Made by a program: the position numbers and the translations under genes. 64,000 nt of DNA, from contig CM051520.1 of NCBI GenBank assembly GCA_028015205.1, positions 65,480,694 to 65,544,693 on the forward strand, read 5' to 3'. Of this stretch, positions 21,312-32,640 are shown piece after piece; the first letter of the stretch is position 1, and the number at the start of each line of letters is the position of its first letter. The stretch is from Mytilisepta virgata. Lineage: Eukaryota; Mollusca; Bivalvia; Mytilida; Mytilidae. The notes beneath the pieces were generated by a model. It did not search any database. It was not told where the DNA came from and worked only from the letters and a program-made list of their open reading frames with translations.

Positions 21312-24100
21312 ACAAGTAGGTATCTTTCTTTTTCCGTAGACGTATGAAACAGCAATTTCTACACAATATATATTCATATTTCTTAAAATTATGCCTTCTT
21401 AGATGTGCTCAACACCGCAATTGTGTCCTTGCTACACAGAATCTTTGTTCCTATACGCCACTCATATATCGGTCCAAAAATAAAAATATGTATATTTTGC
21501 CGCATTGATGATAATTAGTCAGTAATTCCCATTAGCCACACACTATATAACAACATAGACACAAATAAAGTGCTACATGTAAGATGTAATCGCGCAAAAA
21601 GGCCCCGATTTCGGATTTGGGCAACCCTACCAAGATAGCGTCCAAGTGTTCAATTATTCCGGTACAATTTGCACATGCATAATCGGATTAAGCGCCTTTG
21701 AGTATACATAACCAACGTGTTCAGCTCAAGTATTAATTTGTGTTTTTCAAATAAGAAATTTAAAAGCAAACTCCAAATAACCTTTTCGCAGCTGCAAATT
21801 GATGTCGCCAGTCGCACATGATCATTGTCCCCAGATTTGACATTGGACGTGGTGTAGCTATTGGTCAAATATTTATACTACAATATATATCATTTGTCTG
21901 TCAAGATAAATGAATTGTTGCTGCAACGTGTATTCCATTACCGGGACAGTAAAAAATTAATACATATAGTAAGACGGTGGCATTGTATTCAGCGTTATTT
22001 TCAGTTTTAAATAATCACACCACATTTTCGTCATTTATTACATTAACTAATTTTCTAAACGGTATTGTTTTTCAGAGTGGAAACACAACTCATTAACATT
22101 GCATCCTTATTAAATAAAATATTCTGTACATCTTTTTTATTATTATTCTTTGAAAAGACTTGGCAATATTTTTATCCAACATTTTAGGCCAGGATATAAC
22201 GAGCAAAAAACTTAACAGTTCTGTATTACGAACTGGACTAAAGATAGCATGTGATTGTTGCCCGAATTTTTAAAATCTTATGTCGACACCACATCAACAG
22301 TGCTATTTGAGTTAATGGGTAATCATTAGAGATGCCTTTTTCACATCTAAGTGCAGTTTAAAATGCTTTATTAGTTTATGTATTGAATACAGGTGAAAAT
22401 CTGCACGCTGAAAGTAATTTCTCCTTTATTGCATATCTTTTCCCCAAATATCTGAAGTGTGTATTCCACGTCTTTTCATGAGAGAATATCTTGTGATAAC
22501 ACCATTGATTTTCATTTTTACAGTGCCTGAACTATGCATGCAGACCTGTAGTGTTCTCGCTAAGTTGCTATTTTGATGACTTTAAGACTGTCGTATCTTA
22601 CTTGATCTTTATATTTATCTTGTCAGACGATTTTTTTTTGTGGAAAACTAAGGAGTATCTCCCTCGTGTAAAGTTCTGTCCTAGGATGGTTTTGGCTTAA
22701 CCCTTTTCATCATTTTGGCATTGTTGAAATGTGCTCTTCGATCGTTTCTTATTACTATTTTGGTTTACGACATTTTAAGACTTGTGATGACGAGTCGTAC
22801 ATCGACGAAATGTGCACATCATGTGCATCAAAATTGGTATGGTAGAATTTATATGCCATACGGATCATCATACTTAAAGAAGAAAGAAGCAAAAAAAACC
22901 ATGACGGACTGATGCCTGCTACTTCTATGTATTTTATCGCTTGATAGGGGGCAAAAAGACTCATAAGCATTTCTACTTTTCCTGAACTACGAATAACTGC
23001 TATCTGTATTTTCATCCATACACGTTTTAACTATACAACATATATAAGCTACAGAAAAATGTTAATTATTTTAAATATTTGTTAAGAAATCCAAGAAATG
23101 TTACCATGGTTACATCAATAGTTAATGTTGTAAAAACAAATGCCAATGCCGAGTAAATATCATTTATTCAAATAACAATTAATTAAAAAGTCTAGTAATA
23201 CAAATAAGTGTAATGTATATATATATAAATGTTATTACCAGTCAATATGATTGTATCAAATCTGAAATGCATTAACAGTGTTGCTTACAAAAACCTATAG
23301 GCTAGTAAAATGCTGTTCAACATCATATTTCTGAATAAAGTAAATATGACTCTCGGTTCAATTTCAATTCTTATTCTCAAAATTTCCGCTTTCTCACTTT
23401 AACTGTGATAATAACGAGAGTGACTTCCATCTTTAGATAATATGTAAATAATCTGTATTCAAAACTCATATCAAATCTATCAAATATTGTATAACCTGTG
23501 TGTATCAAAGTTCATTCATAAAGTTACTTTTATGATAATACTATTGTAATTTCGAATCAAAAGCCGCATTATAAAAATCACAGGATATATACCAAAGAAA
23601 TATCATTCCATTAAAACAGAGTAACAGAAAAAATCAATTGAGTTCATTGTAGAAGACCCTTAAATAACCTTAAATAACCTGTGTCTAAAAAAAATAACTG
23701 TAGTTGCTAGTGACTTCCGGGCAGAATTTCTAAGCTATCATCAAAGAGTTGAGACCAAATATAATGGTATAGGTAATAGTTGATCAAATGATTGCCTCGT
23801 GCTTAAAATCATACCTCATTTCCTTCCAACAATTATTATTCTGTACAATTATGACGATAAAAACATGTACACGTTTACAAAACTCTGTGGCTTTTTTTAG
23901 TTGTTAGAAAAAATGTAAGGATAAAAGGATCTTTCCTGGCTTAAATTATATCGAATTGTTTTGAACCATATTTTCAAGGACTCTAATTCAGATAAATGGA
24001 ATATTCATTTCATTCAGTTAAAGAAAACTACTTTCAACTTTACAGAACAAGGCACTAATTGGTTAGTATATAGATATGTGATGAATTCCTAGACAAAACC
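21312..24100. other. Intergenic, between convergent genes
   Basis: This holds the presumed 3' ends of the plus-strand Ly6-SRCR gene and the minus-strand MIEAP-like gene. Apart from the repeat at 22,645-22,840 and possible AATAAA signals at 21,564 and 22,113, I see AT-rich sequence without coding character. Confidence 0.6.
22645..22840. repeat. Dispersed repeat, intergenic copy
   Basis: Third copy. It shares AAGGAGTATCTCCCTCGTG with the copy at 16.5 kb and CGACGAAATGTGCACATC with the copy at 8.5 kb. An open frame through it is a by-product of the repeat. Confidence 0.6.
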
Positions 24101-26891
24101 TCATCTTTTCCTTTTGATGGGTTGAACAACGCTTTTAACCATGACTGGTCCATCTTTCTTTAATCTAAGAGTGGGCCATACAACATAGTCCAACTGGTCA
24201 CCGGATACTGTGAACTCTCTCATGTACTCCTTATCAAAGTGGCTCTCACGATCATAATTATACTCAAAAGCCATTGGTGGGTCCTGAACCTGGCTCAGCC
24301 AACACATAGCTAAACATTCTTCTGTGAAGCCTTTAAGATAATCTGTCAGTTCCCGTTCATTGTGTTTAAAGTATGCCTGTATGATAAATAGTGCAGGAGT
24401 AATGCGTTCTGCATGGCATATAATAGAATGAATACTACCACTGACTAAGGCTCATATGAACCAGAATTTCTCAACGACATAAGTTGTGGGGATAGTCAGT
24501 TGTGAAAATAGAAATATTGTAATAAGGTCTTATAATTTTGAAAAATGTCAAAAGAAATCCGTTAAAAGGTTGGAACTTGGGGCCTTGAGGCTCATGCTAT
24601 CCAGTATAATTCAGGATTGTATGATCGACTTATTCAGAGAACATGCAGAGAAATGATATTACTGTGAATGGAAAAGTTATGGCTAATTGTTGAGGCCTCA
24701 GACAGCTTTCAAAACATGTCGAATGTAGTATTATAGGACGCAATGATAGAATATGACACAGGAGCTATACTCAATTTGGCAACTACAACTCAATTTATCC
24801 GTGATACTAAACCATGAAGTGAATGTTTTGTGAAATCAAAGATAGATAAACGCAAGCTTTTATAGCTCATGCAATACATGTGTCCTGCTCGAAACAGTAA
24901 TTAACCTTCCACTTAACCTGGCCGAGTTCTGCTTTTTATAGGAGTTCGTTTTGGCCATAAATTTTACTATTCAGTGTTATTGTGTTGTCCTTTGAGCATT
25001 ATACTTTTTCATTTTGATTTCCTGTTTTTTTTTTATTCAGTCTTTTGTATTGCTCATTTGGGCATTCTTGTCCTTTTAAAGTGACAACACTTTGATACTG
25101 GTATCGATTTTTAGTGATAGACTTACCTTTTGAACAAATGGTATTATCTGATGAGCATTTGACTTTCTAATGTTCCTTATGGCAGTGATGTCTATATGAT
25201 CGTTAGTCTGATCCTAGAATAATGTTTTAGGAAATCATTATATGCTATCAATCAACAGTGTGGATTTTGAATGGAAGTCAAGAGAGATTAAACTTTGCAA
25301 TTCTGAAAAACTAGTATGCACGCCAAATATACTCATACTCGTTGACTGTCACAAAATTAGCTGTTTAATTTTGCAATAAAAACCTTTCCAACAACTTCAC
25401 TTAAAATGAGTTATCTTAAGATATCAAAAAGTCATTGGGCAAATTGAAATGTGAAGCCAAAATCATCAAGGGACAGAGTTAAACTCTTCGGTTCCAAATT
25501 TTTATATCTATGACAACGAATACTTTTAAGTATAATTCGGTGCCAGTACAGTGGCAAAAACATTTGACACTGGATTGATGGTCCCATCAGGTCCAATTTA
25601 CCTAAAATAACTCAAAGATAAAAAATAATTTCAAAAAAGTTTTCAATGTAATTCACCATTTTGTAATGTTCACCATTTTTTTAAATATCAGATTGGAATT
25701 TATGCCATTTCATAACAATAAGCATAGTTTTTAATGTACTCGAGTTAATATTTCATGCATGCTTCCTCCGCATACCATCTTTCATAATTATCTGAACGAG
25801 TTATATATAGGCCTAGTAAAATAATGGAAATCTTTAAAAATATGAAACCAAAATCGTATGAATTGTCCATTAATATTGGTATATCAATTAACTAAAACAG
25901 GTTTTTTTCTGAGTGGTACGGTAGATGAACCGACAGGCAGCTGGAATAGAATGTTTCTTACAAATATTTAATGAAACAAGAGTAGGTTGGTTTTGTTTGG
26001 CGACTTCCCTACCGGTATTGTTAATGATTTTTGGTGAATACATGTATATAATACCATACACATCGCTAAAAATTTACAAACCAGTTCATCGTTTGAACAA
26101 CACATAAGTGTTGACTGCACAGTCTTCTCTTGGTCTTCCACAACCCGCTGACAGAATTGTAAAATATCCTGTAAGAAGTGTAAATCATAATTTAACATCA
26201 TACTGATTTAAATATTACAAACATTAAATTACCAAGATTTTGTTTTACAAGACAATTTTTTTTTTTAAATTCATCGTCGGATATATGCTATTGTCATGAT
26301 TGTGTGTAGCTTAAGCTCATTTATTTATAGTAGACTGGGAAACATGAAACATGTTATATCATGAAAGTACCTTTCGTGAACAACTTCATATTCCAAAAAT
26401 AAATTGGAACAGTCTATAGTAACTTGCAGACATATAGCTTTAAATTTCCTGCCTATTTTTTTCTTTCTTCAATTTATTTACTTGGAATCTAAAATGTAGC
26501 ACATGTATATTTTTACATTTTACCGACAAAATTGTTTATATATATATATTAATTTTTTCTTATAACGGAACTTAGCTAAGGCGATAGTGACTGGAAACCT
26601 TCCATCAAATTTAGATATTCCTTCAGATTTTATTTACTCGCCTTTGTGATATTTCATTACAAAGACATTCTCACCTGAAATATTGTCAATATCTCTGAGG
26701 CAGCTTTCTTTTCTTTGTCGCTGTTATCATCTATATCCGTATAAGATTCCATGAGTTCGTCAAATGCATCGGTCCATGAATTGTCATACAGCTGCTGGTA
26801 CCTGTCAACAAGCTTCAAAGGTCTGTTAGGGTCACCAAGGTCAGTTAAATTTGGATCACCTTCTAGCTTGCTTGCAGATAGACTACTTAAC
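24101..26891 (-). CDS. MIEAP-like gene: four exons of the C-terminal domain
   Basis: Exons 26891-26675, 26168-26082, 25213-25127 and 24376-24101 (217, 87, 87, 276 nt) join in phase to give about 222 residues and a stop. Recognisable blocks: DPNRPLKLVDRYQQLYDNSW, TDAFDELMES, DILQFCQRVVEDQE, ITAIRNIRKSNAHQIIPFVQ, AYFKHNERELTDYLKGFTEE, CLAMCWLSQVQDPPM, VVWPTLRLKKDGPVM. All splice sites are GT-AG; the donor GTTTGT at 26,081 is the weakest. The chain ends in basic KRKR. I identify it with the conserved MIEAP C-terminal domain from memory of the family; an alignment would settle it. Confidence 0.85.
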
Positions 26892-29800
26892 CTGCAAGTA
26901 AAAGTTTGAAAATGTTGCAGAGAATGTTAAGTAATTTCAGGTTGACGATTAAAGTGAAGGCATGGCTGAAGTGGATACGAATGCACATCATGCAACAAGC
27001 TATTTATCTATCTATCTGTACTTAGTGTTCAAAAATAAGCACCGCAGTTTTCAGAACTAAAGCAAAATCTAATAACAATATACTTAGTAGGCAAGGACAT
27101 TAAGATTGATATGTTCTTACACGAGTTCAAAGTTAAGACTGTAAAATCTTCATCCAGTTTTTATACAATTCAAGTCTTTACTGAGTGGAGCGCAGCAGAA
27201 CGAAGTAAAAGACGCTGAATTTTAAAAAAGAGTTGAAGATTATCCAGTTTTTCACTTTTGAACCGAGTATAAGTAACCGATCTTCAACGGGTCATCTCAC
27301 ACTGAAAATGGTCATTTACGGAAGAAGAAGAAAACAATTAAGTTTTGTTCCTTTATCTTGGATATTTATTTTGTTTAAAGAATTAAATTTTACGTTGTCT
27401 TTTCTTTCAGTTCCAAACAAAACATCGAACTGAGTAATATTAGCACCTAAACTATCTTCAAAGCATATAAAATTAAAGAACACTATAGTAGCAAAATTAA
27501 CTTAAATATCTACACTACCTGTTCCTGAGTTCATTTATTTCGTCATCCTTCTTTTTCAGCTCTTTATTCATCAATTCAAGTTCAGCTGATTTTTCGGCAA
27601 TTTTTTCCTCCATTCGTTCAAGATCTGTTGATGTTTGAATCAGCTGATTTTTCACGACAGCATATTCCTTCCTCTGTTTTTCAATACTGTCTTTCATCTT
27701 TTGCCTTACGTTTTCTAACTCTTCCTTTGTTTCTTGCAACTCTTTTCCTTTCTTTTGTAATTCTTTCCCACTCTCACTCAAATTACTTCGCAACTCCTTG
27801 TATTTTTCTTTCAATTCTCTATTATTTTTGTCCAGTTCCTCTTTTTCTCTCTTGTTTTCCGTTTTTGTTGCCTGATGAGCGACTTTCTCATCAGAAAAGT
27901 CTTTCTCTAACTTATCAAAATCTGCTTGCAGTTTCTTGAAGTTTTTTTCTGTCTCTTCACTTTCTTTCGAAATTTTCATACCCTTTTCTAACTTGTCACT
28001 TAATTCATCTTTTTCTTCTTTTAACCTTAAAATATATTAAATTTTGGTATATTAGAAAAAAAAATATCTTTCATATCTCTTCTGTCCCACCGTACGATAT
28101 AACATGTACATGTCCTGTCAGTGGTATGATTATTTTAAATAACAAAAACCTGTGTGAAAACAAACAATATATTTAATGCACTGAATACAGACATCAATCA
28201 ATATTAACTCTGGGACTTTTAAGTGTGGTCTGCAATCGAATATCTATAAATGGACAATAGTAGCCCTCCGAAAGTAAAATAATTTAAACCAATCAATTTT
28301 TAAGACACCGACATCCCCCTCCCTTTCAATGTAGGATATTTGGTGACCAGCACTTAGTATCCCCAATTTGTGCCCTCCACTTTCGATGTGATACAATGTA
28401 TATAATGAAATAAATACTGGTGTTCACTCTACTTACTTCTTTGTACCGTCCGTGTCCTTCCGAAGTTTTCACAGTGTCTCCATTTATACTCAGTTTTATT
28501 GTAAAATATAATTACGTGTCAAAAACAGAAGACTTAGCTGGAAGCCAATGGTTATATTGTAACATAAAATGTCATATTTAACAAATATTACTCCCAAGAA
28601 TTGTGTGGCAATGACCAAGCATTACTTTGTGTTTTTACACAAATTCCGTACACTACATATATTTAACTGCTTGTGTTATTCGATATATTCCGTTACAATC
28701 TGTTTGAAATTCCAATATATTTCTAAATTTCAACTAAATCCTGTTCTTTTACTAAATGGTCCTGAGTAATTTTGAAAGTCAAGTGACATATGGCTGCTAA
28801 CAAATATCAATGGATGCATTTGTTTATGTTTTTTATAATTACAATTAACAATTAATTTAATTTAAACTGAAGGGAGGTCAATTAAATACAATTCATATAC
28901 TAATTAGATTTTCAAAAGTCTTTTAATTAAATTTTCTAATTAAAAAATGCACAATATGACATATTTAGTGAGATTATTTTTATCCTGCAGGTAAAACAAT
29001 TTAATATTTAGGGGAAAGTAAACACGCTAATGTCTCATGAAAAATAGAGCTACATTACCATGAAAATAAATAAGGATATATGAACAAAAAAAATTAAAAT
29101 GTCAAATCGTCCCGTTACAGTGTACAATGACGCTAAGTCAAATCCTTAACCATATAATGCTCGACTGGCAATTTTTGGCTGAAGAACTTTGAAATGACTA
29201 AAGACTACCAAGGCCCAATTTGAAAGAAAGAAACAGTGACAAACATACGAAAAAAATTTTCTTTGCACCAATATCCACAAAGAAAGTTTTACGTTCAAAG
29301 TATATAAATAATACACACTCTGATTTTTTCCTTTTCTTTTGTTTGGATCCTTCATATTTTGAGGGTGTTGGTGGGTCTTTCCGTGGTGTTGTCAAGCCCT
29401 GAAATATTTTTTTAATACTTATACCATGTAAAAAATCAAAACTCTGCTGTGCAATAAAAGGTACGTTTAAAGGAGTGCTGATACATATTTTTACATTTGC
29501 TGAATTGTAAATATTGCGACAAATATGACACTTGGTCTGAAACTTGATTGTATGGGATCATCTACGGTATTTATAATCTTAAGACTTAGAAATCAGTTCT
29601 CACGGATCAAATTTAGCTTACTGTTTCACGCACTTCTAAAAATCAGGACGACAAAATATCAATTAATCACCAACAGGTAACATGTAATTTTTTCAATCTT
29701 TGCTTTTATAAGAAAGATAAACAGTCTATAAACGTCAATTCTAAAGAACTTTCGCATATCATGCTCCACAGTGTTCATGAATTTGCATAAATATGCCAAT

Positions 29801-30549
29801 TCAATAAATGACCTAATAAGTCATAATAATAAGTGAACTAAATTCATGGGAAGTCTATACGCATATCCAAATGGCATTACACAGTTCATGGTTTAGATTT
29901 GGAAATAAATTGTTTTGGTCGTGCAGCTTATATCTTGTAAAGATATACGAAGGACAGCGTTTTCAAATTGTCTGTTGAAGATATGCATATATTTATGATA
30001 AACATCTCTGTTACCCAAAATGTTCAATATACCTAACTATAAATATACTTCATACTTCTATGATATCTTTATTTTTTCTTATAGATTCTTTAAATTTACC
30101 TCTAATATCTGCTGCACATCACTGAAATTTTCAAACACTTTCTTATTTCCCAGGACATTAGCCTTTGTAGAATTTTTTATAGACAATGCCAAGTCACATA
30201 AAGCTATATGTATATTGGCATATTCTTGCGGTAAACTTTCCAAGTTTACTTCTATATCCCCTTTCTTAGGACTCCCTTTTCCCACAGAACTTCTTGTTTT
30301 CCTTCTTGGTGTTGCTTCTGCCTTGCTCTGTATGGCATCTGTTCTGCCTGGTGTTAGTTCTATATCATCTTGTGTGGTTCCAGTATTGTTTATTGTGGTG
30401 TCGGGCCTGTCTTCTGTCGCATGTGTTGTCTGTGGTGTGGATTCTGTTTCGTCTTGTTTGCCCAGTATAGGGTCCTTCTCTTCTTTACTATTCTTTCGAG
30501 GCTGTTTAGTTTTAACTGGTGAATTTTGTTTTCTTTTGTTTTTCGGCAT
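24101..30549 (-). CDS. MIEAP/SPATA18-like coiled-coil protein, about 575 aa
   Basis: Minus-strand exons, high to low: 30549-30100 (ATG; 450 nt), 29398 to about 29315, possibly 28456-28437, 28025-27519, 26891-26675, 26168-26082, 25213-25127, 24376-24101 (TGA). Phases from the coiled-coil exon onward join exactly. Layout: a disordered Lys/Thr/Ser-rich N-terminus; a long charged coiled coil of about 170 residues; and a C-terminal domain of about 220 residues with motifs I recognise from mitochondria-eating protein (DPNRPLKLVDRY, LYDNSWTDAF, DYVVWPTLRLKKDGPVM). Vertebrate MIEAP is a p53-inducible factor for mitochondrial quality control; the molecular role of the mollusc homologues is not known to me. 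An in-frame stop lies upstream of the chosen ATG, and TTTCCAAG|ATG could be a splice acceptor, so an upstream non-coding exon is likely. The junctions around exons 2 and 3 are the weak point. Confidence 0.8.
27519..28025 (-). CDS. MIEAP-like gene: coiled-coil exon (169 aa)
   Basis: The frame is open for 507 nt and encodes a continuous charged helix, with Lys+Glu near half of the residues: for example KEEKDELSDKLEKG, NNRELKEKYKELRSNL and AEKSAELELMNKELKKKDDE. Heptad-like spacing of Leu/Ile/Val is visible. The acceptor is TTTTAAG|G and the donor AACAG|GTAGTG, phase 2 at both ends. The open frame on the opposite strand (27,628-27,939) is only its shadow. Confidence 0.85.
28437..28456 (-). CDS. 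Possible 20-nt micro-exon of the MIEAP-like gene
   Basis: A strong donor (AGAA|GTAAGT) follows 20 nt that read DTDGTK plus two bases. Together with the G at the start of the coiled-coil exon these make a Lys codon in the right phase. The upstream acceptor (TTCGGAAG) has a poor pyrimidine tract. Longer versions using upstream AG sites hit a stop in the needed frame. Without this exon the phases of exons 2 and 4 do not join with any donor I see. Confidence 0.35.
29315..30549 (-). CDS. MIEAP-like gene, exons 1-2: Lys-rich disordered N-terminus
   Basis: Exon 1 (30,549-30,100) encodes 150 residues starting MPKNKRKQNSPVKTKQPRKN. It is rich in Lys, Thr, Ser and Pro, with TPRRKTRSSVGKGSPKKGD and then a more ordered stretch (LPQEYANIHIALCDLALSI). 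The donor is GAG|GTAAAT. Exon 2 starts at 29,398 after TATTTCAG and encodes GLTTPRKDPPTPSKYEGSKQ followed by KKRKKSE. Its 3' end is uncertain: GTGTAT or GTATTA at 29,316-29,312 would serve. Beyond that the frame turns hydrophobic and looks intronic. The basic clusters could be nuclear localisation or nucleic-acid binding signals; that is inference. Confidence 0.65.
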
Positions 30550-30784
30550 CTTGGAAATAAAAATAAAATAATTATTTATTCATCTTATTTGTAACAACTA
30601 CACCATATGTATCGTGAGCAATCTCACAAAATAATACCCGAAGCTTCAAACCCATCTGGCAAGAATTATTTTTCTCCATGCATATCATTACATATTGCAT
30701 TACCCTTTTTAACACATTTAAGAGGTGTTACATGCATTTACAATGTCTAAACTATATGGGTATTATTCCGCTTCGTATTGACTA

Positions 30785-31140
30785 ACAATAGATTATAAGC
30801 CTAAACATGATGAAACCTGTAAATACAATATAAAATGTCAAATTACGCCAATATGACGCATACCGGTCCAATATGCCATATTGGTCCGGTTACGACCATT
30901 CCAGTATTAGGCGTTTTCTTACCATCTGGGTTTACCTGTACACATGGTACATGCATGTTACGATGGATCCCGTATTAGCCTAGTTTAGGATCATATTGGA
31001 CTAGTCAATATGACATATTGGATTTGTTACATGTAGTCGATAAAGGTATAATTGCACAACGTTCGCCTCAGTCCAATATGCCTTGCCTCGGGTCAATAAC
31101 TAAGCCAATATGGAAAACATTACGCAATAATACTATAATA
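30785..31140. repeat. Second copy of the 3.5-kb inverted/tandem repeat family
   Basis: It shares with 3,461-3,810 the ordered blocks ATAAGCCTAAACATGATGAA, GGATCATATTGGACTAGTCA, TATGACATATTGG, AAAGGTATAATTGC and TCAATAACTAAGCC. The 63-bp tandem part is present only once here. Confidence 0.6.
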
Positions 31141-32425
31141 CTGCACACAAATATGGTTTGCTACCTTTGCGTGATATTTTTTCCATACGATCGTTAAGGA
31201 TCAGTTGCGTATACAGTGTCTATATACCAATCTCAAGTCAAGTTTTCTCCCCTTTAGGACACATTTCATTGTGCTACCTTTGTGTGAAGTTTCAATAATT
31301 TCCATCAGACGGTTTAGGAGACGTTGAAAGAGAGACAGAAAACTAATTATGTTGCGAAACAACTCATGCGACAATAGATAAGAAGAAAAATAAATGGAAA
31401 TGGTGAGCTGTCAAAAGGGTGTCGATCAGTAAACGTACTTCATAGAAAATACATAAATGGCAAGGAAGATAGTAAAACTATATAGTAAAAAAAAAGTAAA
31501 ATAATATCTTTGACGTTATGATGTATAGAAAATGTACCATATATAAGATAACTGTACCGCAAAAAGTTAGTGTGCACACTTAGTAAATGAATTGAAATTA
31601 AGAAATTTTTACATTAATTCCACGGGATCAGAGTGTCCCCAGGCTAAAAATTATTTTCTGACAGACTGATTCCAAACATTGCTAGGGAGGTTATCCATAA
31701 CTTGTTTTATCATTTAATTTTTTAACATCGATGGTTACAGGTCCCGATGGGGTTGTGATGGTTAAGTATTGTCCCGTATAAAACAACTCACTTATGTCTG
31801 GTTGAGTAATGCGGAATATGTTTTCACTGGTACTGGACAAAAAGTTTAGGTGAATGAATTTGTATATACTAGTCATATGTTCAAGATCTCAGCAGAAGTT
31901 TCTACTTATTGCATGTATGGTTGTTCTTGTTTCTAATTGCTAAAATATTTCAAAATATTTACTCAAAAACAACTTAATAAAGGAACAGAAAATCCTCTGA
32001 CATCTATGAGGTAAGGTTTGTTTCCTCATGCTATTTGAATCAATATATGGTATACAATGTTAAATGATTTAAAATGTCTTTTCTTAGAAATTGCTTTGTC
32101 AAAGGAAATAAAATCTCATATCTGAGTGGTAAAGGGAAGTAAAAGTGTTATTCACGATGAACGAAAAAAAATAGTAATTTTATGAATCTTCACGACAAAA
32201 ATTACCCCTGTACCACTACCATCTAGAAAATTATCTATGGAAGCTATTGAAGAAAAATAATTATCTCTCCTTTCATTTCATTGATTTTTCATCTACTAGT
32301 ATTTCAACCTGCTTGAAAACGGCTTCGCTAATTTCATCTCAAGTGACAACTTTACTTGGCAGCGTGAAGAAAATGTAAAAATTTAATATAAAATTTTGTC
32401 CATTGAAACCACTCGGACAGAACAC

Positions 32426-32640
32426 TAGAGGCTCCCAGGGACCTGTATCGCTCAGCTTGATATCATTTAGAGACTGTGGTGGCCATCTTTTGGATGGTGG
32501 GCAAGGTCATCAAATATACTTTTTATAGAGGATCGTCCATCTAAAGACCATTGCTTCCAAATTTGGTTCAAGTGGCTTACTTAAGTTTCAGACAAGAAGA
32601 TTTTTAAGTGAATTTTCCCATAGGATAACCATTGTGAAAA
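32426..32640 (-). repeat. Truncated AGCTCACC-family composite repeat
   Basis: It starts TAGAGGCTCCCAGGGACCTG and CGCTCAG, as at the tail of the family, and runs through one unit (GGCCATCTTTTGGATGG, GGTTCAAGTGGCTTAC). It then fades into unrelated sequence. No head is seen. Confidence 0.65.

Noticed and set aside
27628..27939. 103-codon plus-strand open frame
   Set aside because: Antisense of the Lys/Glu-rich coiled-coil exon; its Phe/Leu/Ser-rich translation is what such a shadow gives.
30020..30571. 183-codon plus-strand open frame, Ser/Phe/Leu-rich
   Set aside because: It is the antisense shadow of exon 1 of the minus-strand MIEAP-like gene, which has a coherent protein and splice sites.
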